A DNA stretch of 64,000 bases from Mesorhizobium sp. LMG 17147 (GTDB lineage Bacteria > Pseudomonadota > Alphaproteobacteria > Rhizobiales > Rhizobiaceae): positions 62,001 through 126,000 of the forward strand of contig NZ_JANCTC010000003.1 of assembly GCF_024297145.1 (NCBI RefSeq), given 5' to 3'. The position numbers and the translations under genes were made by a program. Below, piece by piece: positions 59,099 through 64,000 of the stretch (within the stretch, counting starts at the first letter, position 1; each line of letters opens with the position of its first letter). The notes beneath the pieces were generated by a model that saw nothing but the letters and a program-made list of their open reading frames with translations, did no database searches and had not been told where the DNA came from.

Positions 59099-59572
59099 AT
59101 GCCGCTCGACAGGATTGATATCGCCATTCTTGAGACGTTGCAGAAGGATGGGCGGATACCCAATGCAGCGCTCGCCGAGAAGGTCGGCCTATCGCAGTCG
59201 GCCTGTTCGCGGCGGCTGGACAATCTGGAGAAATCCGGAACCATCCGTGGCTATCACGCTCGGCTGTCCAACGCTGCACTTGGGCACCAGATGACGGCGA
59301 TCGTGCATATATCGCTGTCCGGGCAATTCGAGAAGACGTTGTCGGATTTCGAGGCAGCGATAAAGCGCTGCCCGAACGTCCTATCCTGCCATTTGATGTC
59401 GGGCGAATATGACTACATCCTGCGCATAGCGGCAAAGGATCTCGTCGACTACGAACGTATCCACAAGGAGTGGCTGTCGGCAATGCCGCATGTGACGAAG
59501 ATCAATTCGTCTTTTGCCTTGCGCGAAATCGTCGATCGCACAGCGGTGGGAATGAAACCTGAACTCGCCTAG
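59099..59572 (+). CDS. Lrp/AsnC-family regulator, probable ald activator
   Basis: A 157-residue regulator. The helix-turn-helix LDRIDIAILETLQKDGRIPN with AALAEKVGLSQSACSRRLDN fills the first 50 residues, and the RAM ligand-binding domain follows (HLMSGEYDYILRIAAKDL). The start at 59099 is downstream of GCAGGAAC; a TTG 39 nt upstream is less likely. Divergence from ald suggests it responds to alanine, as AldR does in other bacteria. Confidence 0.9.
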   Translation: MPLDRIDIAILETLQKDGRIPNAALAEKVGLSQSACSRRLDNLEKSGTIRGYHARLSNAALGHQMTAIVHISLSGQFEKTLSDFEAAIKRCPNVLSCHLMSGEYDYILRIAAKDLVDYERIHKEWLSAMPHVTKINSSFALREIVDRTAVGMKPELA

Positions 59573-59584
59573 GCCCGAACTCGC

Positions 59585-60241
59585 CTAGGTGTTGACTGCC
59601 TCGGTCACCACACGGTCCATCGGAATGTCGTGCGGCTGCGGGTAGATGGTGACGATGCGCTGCAGTTCGTAGCCGACGCCGATGACCAGCGGTTTGAAGG
59701 GCATCGCGGCAAGCGTACGATCGAAGAAGCCGCCGCCATAGCCCAGGCGAAACTGCTCAGGATCGATGCCGACAATCGGCGAAATGACGATGTCGGGTAA
59801 CACAGGATCGCCGTCAGCCGGTATCGGGATATTCCAGACGCCCTTCTCCAGCCGGTCTCCGTGGGTATAGGCGCGAAAGACAAGCGGCCGGTCTTTCTCG
59901 ACGACGACGGGCAACGCCGTGCGCCCGCCCCGCGCGTCGACGGTTTCCATCCACGGGCGCAGGTCCGGCTCGCCGCGAAACGGCCAATAGAGGCTGACCA
60001 CGCGGCCGGCGATGTCACCGATCATCGCGTCGAGCCCTTCGGCAATGCGCTGCGACATGGCTGCGCGCGTGTCGGCTGAAACGGCAAGGCGGGATGCGAT
60101 CAATCGCTGGCGCTCGGCCTTGCGCCAGCGCCTTACGTCGGTCCAGTCGGATAGCGGCGGTTGGAACTCCGGGTCGAGCTCGTGCATAAAACAAGGCGGC
60201 GAGGCGTACTGCGCTGAGCCTTCATCTTGATCCCTAGCCAT
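59585..60241 (-). CDS. 5-formyltetrahydrofolate cyclo-ligase
   Basis: Converts 5-formyl-THF to 5,10-methenyl-THF with ATP; 218 residues. The family block GYGGGFFDRTLAAM is near residue 170, with WRKAERQRLIASRLAVS near the N-terminus. An N-terminal extension of about 25 residues precedes the conserved part; the start at 60241 follows AGGTG. It is convergent with the Lrp gene (13-nt gap). Confidence 0.9.
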   Translation of the reverse strand: MARDQDEGSAQYASPPCFMHELDPEFQPPLSDWTDVRRWRKAERQRLIASRLAVSADTRAAMSQRIAEGLDAMIGDIAGRVVSLYWPFRGEPDLRPWMETVDARGGRTALPVVVEKDRPLVFRAYTHGDRLEKGVWNIPIPADGDPVLPDIVISPIVGIDPEQFRLGYGGGFFDRTLAAMPFKPLVIGVGYELQRIVTIYPQPHDIPMDRVVTEAVNT

Positions 60242-60423
60242 GCTTCACCTGCAATACATACAGTTCCAACCAAGTCGTATCCTGGACGCAGGCTATATCT
60301 GGGAACGAGTCTGCAGCATGCGTATTCACGACATCAAGAGACGACTCCCAGTTAGGTGCAGCGCAGGCATTGCTGCACTGCACAAGGACACTTACATCAG
60401 CCTTGGCGAGAGGGATGAGTGAG

Positions 60424-61689
60424 ATGAACACAGCCAACCATCACGTCGTCGTCGTAGGCGCCGGATTCGGCGGTCTCGAATTCACCCGCGCACTTGCCGG
60501 CGCGCCGGTGCGTATCACCATGATCGACAGGCGTAATCATCACCTCTTTCAGCCACTACTCTACCAGGTGGCGACGACGGCGCTGGCCACATCCGAAGTG
60601 GCCTGGCCGATCCGCCATCTCCTGCGCAAGCGCGATGATGTGACGACGCTGCTCGCCACCGTTACCGGCATCGACCGCACCGGCAAGCGCGTGCTGCTGC
60701 AGGACGGCGGCACGGTCGCTTACGACACGCTTGTGCTGGCCACCGGCGCGCGGCACGCCTATTTCGGCCATGACGAATGGGAACCGTTTGCCCCGGGCCT
60801 GAAGACGCTGGAGGATGCCACCACCATTCGACGGCGTATTCTTTTAGCTTTCGAGCGGGCCGAACGGGAAACCGATCCCGCCAAGCGTCAGGCATTGCTG
60901 ACGCTGGCGATCGTCGGCGGCGGGCCGACCGGCGTGGAACTGGCCGGCACCATTGCTGAGCTGGCGCACGACACGCTGCGCGGCGAGTTCCGCAACATCG
61001 ACACGCGGCAGACGCGTGTGGTGCTGATTGAGGCCGGCGACCGCATCCTCTCCAATTTCGCTCCCGAACTCTCCGGTTATGCAACGAAGGCGCTCGAACG
61101 GCTCGGCGTGACCGTCGAACTCGGCCGGGCGGTTACGCGCTGCGATGCCGAGGGTGTCGTCTTCGGCGACACACACTTGCCGGCCAGGACAATCCTGTGG
61201 GCGGCGGGCGTCGCCGCTTCGCCGGCCGCCGAATGGCTCGGCGCGGCCGCGGACCGCGCAGGCAGAGTGCTTGTCGAGCCCGACCTGAGTGTGCCGGGAA
61301 ACCCGGAGATTTTCGTCATCGGTGACGCAGCGCACGTCCTGCGGCCGGATGGCCGGCTGGTGCCGGGCGTCGCGCCCGCCGCCAAGCAGCAGGGACGGCA
61401 CGTCGCCGCGACGATCAAGGCAAGGCTTGCCGGTGACGCGACACCGCGTCCTTTCAGCTACAGGCATGACGGCGATCTGGCGACGATCGGCAAGCGCGCC
61501 GCGGCCATCGATTTCGGCTGGATCAAGCTCACCGGCCGGCTTGCCTGGTTGCTGTGGGGCTTGGCGCATATCTACTTCCTGATCGGCTTTCGTAACCGGC
61601 TTGCGGTTTCCCTGAGCTGGCTATGGATCTACTTCACCGGTCAGCGCAGCGCGCGGTTGATCACCCAGGGCGACGACGATAGGGGCTGA
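60424..61689 (+). CDS. ndh: Type II NADH dehydrogenase
   Basis: Non-proton-pumping respiratory NADH:quinone oxidoreductase, 421 residues. FAD motif VVVGAGFGGLEFTRALAG at the N-terminus, NAD motif IVGGGPTGVELAGTIAEL near residue 170, and IFVIGDAAH near 300. The C-terminal RLAWLLWGLAHIYFLIGFRN is the membrane-attachment helix. I start at 60424 on ribosome-site spacing (GAGGG); ATG 60415 gives three more residues. The longer open frame upstream is not conserved. Confidence 0.93.
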   Translation: MNTANHHVVVVGAGFGGLEFTRALAGAPVRITMIDRRNHHLFQPLLYQVATTALATSEVAWPIRHLLRKRDDVTTLLATVTGIDRTGKRVLLQDGGTVAYDTLVLATGARHAYFGHDEWEPFAPGLKTLEDATTIRRRILLAFERAERETDPAKRQALLTLAIVGGGPTGVELAGTIAELAHDTLRGEFRNIDTRQTRVVLIEAGDRILSNFAPELSGYATKALERLGVTVELGRAVTRCDAEGVVFGDTHLPARTILWAAGVAASPAAEWLGAAADRAGRVLVEPDLSVPGNPEIFVIGDAAHVLRPDGRLVPGVAPAAKQQGRHVAATIKARLAGDATPRPFSYRHDGDLATIGKRAAAIDFGWIKLTGRLAWLLWGLAHIYFLIGFRNRLAVSLSWLWIYFTGQRSARLITQGDDDRG

Positions 61690-61820
61690 TTGTTCGCTGC
61701 CGGACATTCATCGGCGCGTCACCTCCTCTTGATGGAATCGGCTTCTGGACTCGGCTGGATTTCGGCGCGAGGCTTTGCTTCGGGCAGGACTTGTCACGTC
61801 GTGGAAGAAAGAGAAAACGA

Positions 61821-63800
61821 ATGTCCCAACTGCGCCACCTCGTCTCACGCCGCGATTTCCTCGCCGGCGTTGCCGCCAGCGGAGCGCTGATCATGCTGCA
61901 CCCGTTCTCCGCCCGGGCTCAAGCCAATCAGGCGCATCTGAGGATTATGGAGACGACCGACATCCACGTGAATGTGCTGCCTTACGATTACTACGCCGAC
62001 AAAGCCAACGACACCATGGGGCTGTCGCGAACGGCATCGTTGATTGAAGCCGTGCGCAAGGAAGCAACCAACGCGATGCTGGTCGATAATGGCGACCTTC
62101 TACAAGGCAACCCGATGGGCGACTACATCGCCTACGAGAGAGGGATGAAGGATGGCGATCTGCATCCGGTCATGAAGGGCATGAACCTGCTCGGCTACGA
62201 ATGCTCGACGCTCGGCAACCACGAGTTCAACTATGGCCTGTCGTTCATGGACAAGGTGCTGGCCGGTGCCAATTTTCCGTTCGTCTGCGCGAACCTGATC
62301 CGCGGCACCGAGCTCGCCGCGAACCCGCGCGACGACAAGCTCTATCTCAAGCCGTATGTCATCCTCGACAGGAAGATCAAAGACGGATCGGGCGCCGAGC
62401 AACCGATCAGGATCGGCATCATTGGCTTCGTGCCGCCGCAGATCATGGTCTGGGACCTGAAAAATCTCGAAGGCAGTGTCAAGACGCGCGACATCGTCGA
62501 GGCGGCCAAGGCGTGGGTGCCGCAAATGAAGGAAGAAGGCGCCGACATCGTCATTGCGCTCTCCCATTCCGGCATCGACGTGAAGCAAAGCGACATGATG
62601 GAGAATGCCTCCGTCTTCGTGGCAGGTGTCGAAGGCATCGATGCGGTGTTCACCGGCCACCAGCACCTCGTCTTCCCTGGCAAGAAGGACTTTCAGTTGC
62701 TGGAAGCCGTCGATCCGGCGAAAGGCACGCTGCAAGACAAGCCCGCCGTTATGGCCGGCTTCTGGGGCTCGCATATGGGGCTGATCGATCTGTTGCTGGA
62801 GCGCGACGGATCGACATGGAAAATCGTCTCGGCGACCTCTGAGGCCAGGCCGATCTTTGAGCGGGTCGACAAGACGAACAAGCCGACCGTCGCGGACGAC
62901 CAGCGCATCGTCGACGCGCTCAAACAGGATCACGAGGCGACGCTCGCCTATGTGCGCCGGCCTGTCGGCAAAACCTCGGCGCCGCTCTATTCCTATTTTG
63001 CGCTGGTCGCCGACGATCCATCGGTCCAGATCGTCAGTCAGGCGCAGACCTGGTACTTGAAGGACATCCTGAAGAACACCGAGTGGAAGGATATGCCGCT
63101 GCTGTCGGCAGCGGCACCGTTCAAGGCGGGTGGGCGCAACGGCGCCGACTATTACACCGACGTGCCGGTGGGCGATATCGCCATCAAGAACGTCGCCGAC
63201 CTCTACCTCTATCCAAACACGGTGCGCGCCGTCGAAATCACCGGAGCGGAGGTGAAGGAATGGCTGGAAATGTCGGCCGGCATCTTCAACCGGATCGAAC
63301 CGGGCAAAGCCGACCAGGCGCTCATCAACACTGACTTCCCATCCTATAATTTCGACGTGATCGACGGCGTCACCTACAAAATCGATCTGTCGCAGCCACC
63401 GAAATATGATTCGAAGGGCGGGCTGGTGAATGCTGGCTCGAACCGCATCATTGACTTGATGTTCAACGGCAATCCAATTGATCCCAAGCGGAAATTCGTC
63501 GTCGCCACCAACAACTACCGGGCCGGCGGCGGAGGCAATTTCCCGCAGATCAATGCCTCGAAGATCATCTACGAAGCGCCCGACACCAACCGCGATGTGA
63601 TCGTGCGTTATATCGTCAGCAAAGGCACCATCAATCCGTCGGCGGACGCCAACTGGTCGTTTGCGCCACTACCGGGAACCAGCGTCGTATTCCAGACCGG
63701 CGCCAGGGCAAAGGATTTCATTGCGCAAGTGACGTCGCTGAAGATCGAGCCGGCGGGCGAGGGCGAAGCAGGGTTTGCCAAGTACCGCATCACTCTCTAG
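61821..63800 (+). CDS. cpdB: 2',3'-cyclic-nucleotide 2'-phosphodiesterase / 3'-nucleotidase (Tat-exported)
   Basis: Periplasmic nucleotide-scavenging enzyme, 659 residues. The start at 61821 (MSQLRHLVSRRDFLAGVAAS) gives a twin-arginine signal SRRDFLAGV; the cleavage site is probably ARAQA. Metallophosphatase motifs are TTDIHVNVLPYDYY, NGDLLQGNP, GNHEFNYG, SHSG and GHQHLVFPG; the C-terminal 5'-nucleotidase domain follows (ATNNYRAGGGGNFPQ). Use of Tat rather than Sec export is a feature of this copy. Confidence 0.93.
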   Translation: MSQLRHLVSRRDFLAGVAASGALIMLHPFSARAQANQAHLRIMETTDIHVNVLPYDYYADKANDTMGLSRTASLIEAVRKEATNAMLVDNGDLLQGNPMGDYIAYERGMKDGDLHPVMKGMNLLGYECSTLGNHEFNYGLSFMDKVLAGANFPFVCANLIRGTELAANPRDDKLYLKPYVILDRKIKDGSGAEQPIRIGIIGFVPPQIMVWDLKNLEGSVKTRDIVEAAKAWVPQMKEEGADIVIALSHSGIDVKQSDMMENASVFVAGVEGIDAVFTGHQHLVFPGKKDFQLLEAVDPAKGTLQDKPAVMAGFWGSHMGLIDLLLERDGSTWKIVSATSEARPIFERVDKTNKPTVADDQRIVDALKQDHEATLAYVRRPVGKTSAPLYSYFALVADDPSVQIVSQAQTWYLKDILKNTEWKDMPLLSAAAPFKAGGRNGADYYTDVPVGDIAIKNVADLYLYPNTVRAVEITGAEVKEWLEMSAGIFNRIEPGKADQALINTDFPSYNFDVIDGVTYKIDLSQPPKYDSKGGLVNAGSNRIIDLMFNGNPIDPKRKFVVATNNYRAGGGGNFPQINASKIIYEAPDTNRDVIVRYIVSKGTINPSADANWSFAPLPGTSVVFQTGARAKDFIAQVTSLKIEPAGEGEAGFAKYRITL

Positions 63801-63885
63801 GTGAGGATTTGAGCGTCGACTCGAAACTGTCTCAGCGCTAAGATACTGTCCGGTACGGCAAACCTTTTTCCAGCAGATGGCCTTG

Positions 63886-64000
63886 TCACCCACGTGGTGC
63901 GAAACGCCGCTTGATGGCAGGCATGACCAGATCCAGTGCGTCCGTCGAAATCCCACCGGAATAATCGTCCGGCAGTTGGTCGATCGAGGCTGGGTCGTCG
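63886..64000 (-). CDS. 3' end of a minus-strand gene (truncated by window edge)
   Basis: The last 37 codons of an open minus-strand frame, read in the order DDPASIDQLPDDYSGG, ISTDALDLV, MPAIKRRFAPRG and stop at 63886, look like a real C-terminus: the composition is ordered and ends in a basic tail. The rest lies beyond the window. No family can be named from so little. It is convergent with cpdB, 85 nt away. Confidence 0.4.
   Translation of the reverse strand, partial: DDPASIDQLPDDYSGGISTDALDLVMPAIKRRFAPRG

Overview
This 64 kb window is GC-rich alphaproteobacterial chromosome, almost certainly from the Rhizobiales and most like Mesorhizobium or a close relative. The grounds are glnII (eukaryotic-type glutamine synthetase) beside glnB-glnA, a DUF2735 gene divergent from glnII, an ATP12-type F1 assembly factor, short-lid adenylate kinase ending the spc operon, and GAGCATGATC/GATCATGCTC palindromic repeats of the rhizobial intergenic type. 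The assignment rests on gene content and family knowledge; no database search was run. I saw no tRNA, rRNA, insertion sequence, prophage or CRISPR array.

Layout. (1) 1-7766: rpoB (5' end outside the window) and rpoC, separated by a strong hairpin and a palindromic repeat and closed by a terminator. (2) 7852-9939: three unrelated genes (O-methyltransferase, Gfo/Idh/MocA oxidoreductase, small hypothetical), two on the minus strand, which split rpoBC from the str operon. (3) 10363-29356: the str, S10, spc and alpha operons as one co-directional run, rpsL-rpsG-fusA-tuf-rpsJ through rplQ, with secY, adk and rpoA, ending in a strong terminator. Structured or repetitive spacers lie before secY, between rpsM and rpsK, and between rpoA and rplQ. 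(4) 29551-39658: Do-family protease, rarA, a membrane-anchored Asp/Asn-hydroxylase-like protein (LpxO/OlsC-like), a fluoride operon crcB-crcB-DUF190, rluC, a small membrane protein, a DMT exporter, an ATP12 chaperone and an MHS-type MFS transporter with an unusual periplasmic insert. (5) 39747-43221: a nitrogen-assimilation island, DUF2735 / glnII / glnA / glnB. The glnII and glnBA promoter regions each carry a GG-N10-GC sigma-54 promoter with a candidate NtrC site upstream. (6) 43586-48227: nnrD-nnrE fusion, an unrecognised exported CxxCH protein rich in cysteine, and an M48 peptidase gene broken by two frameshifts. (7) 48235-53883: pccB, a DEAD-box helicase whose motif II reads DEGD, an SDR enzyme and a cysteine synthase. 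(8) 53883-64000: alaX-sseA-GNAT continuing from cysteine synthase, a DapB-like protein lacking the catalytic histidine, DUF1203, ald with a divergent Lrp/AsnC regulator, 5-formyl-THF cyclo-ligase, NDH-2, a Tat-exported CpdB nucleotidase, and the 3' end of a further minus-strand gene.

The main functional blocks are transcription/translation (RNA polymerase subunits, 29 translation genes, SecY), NtrC/PII-controlled ammonium assimilation, and a probable cysteine/sulfur operon with 0-35 nt gaps. The most interesting unexplained items are the 667-residue exported CxxCH protein, the periplasmic insert in the MFS transporter, the DapB-like enzyme without its histidines, and the shared regulatory layout of glnII and glnBA.
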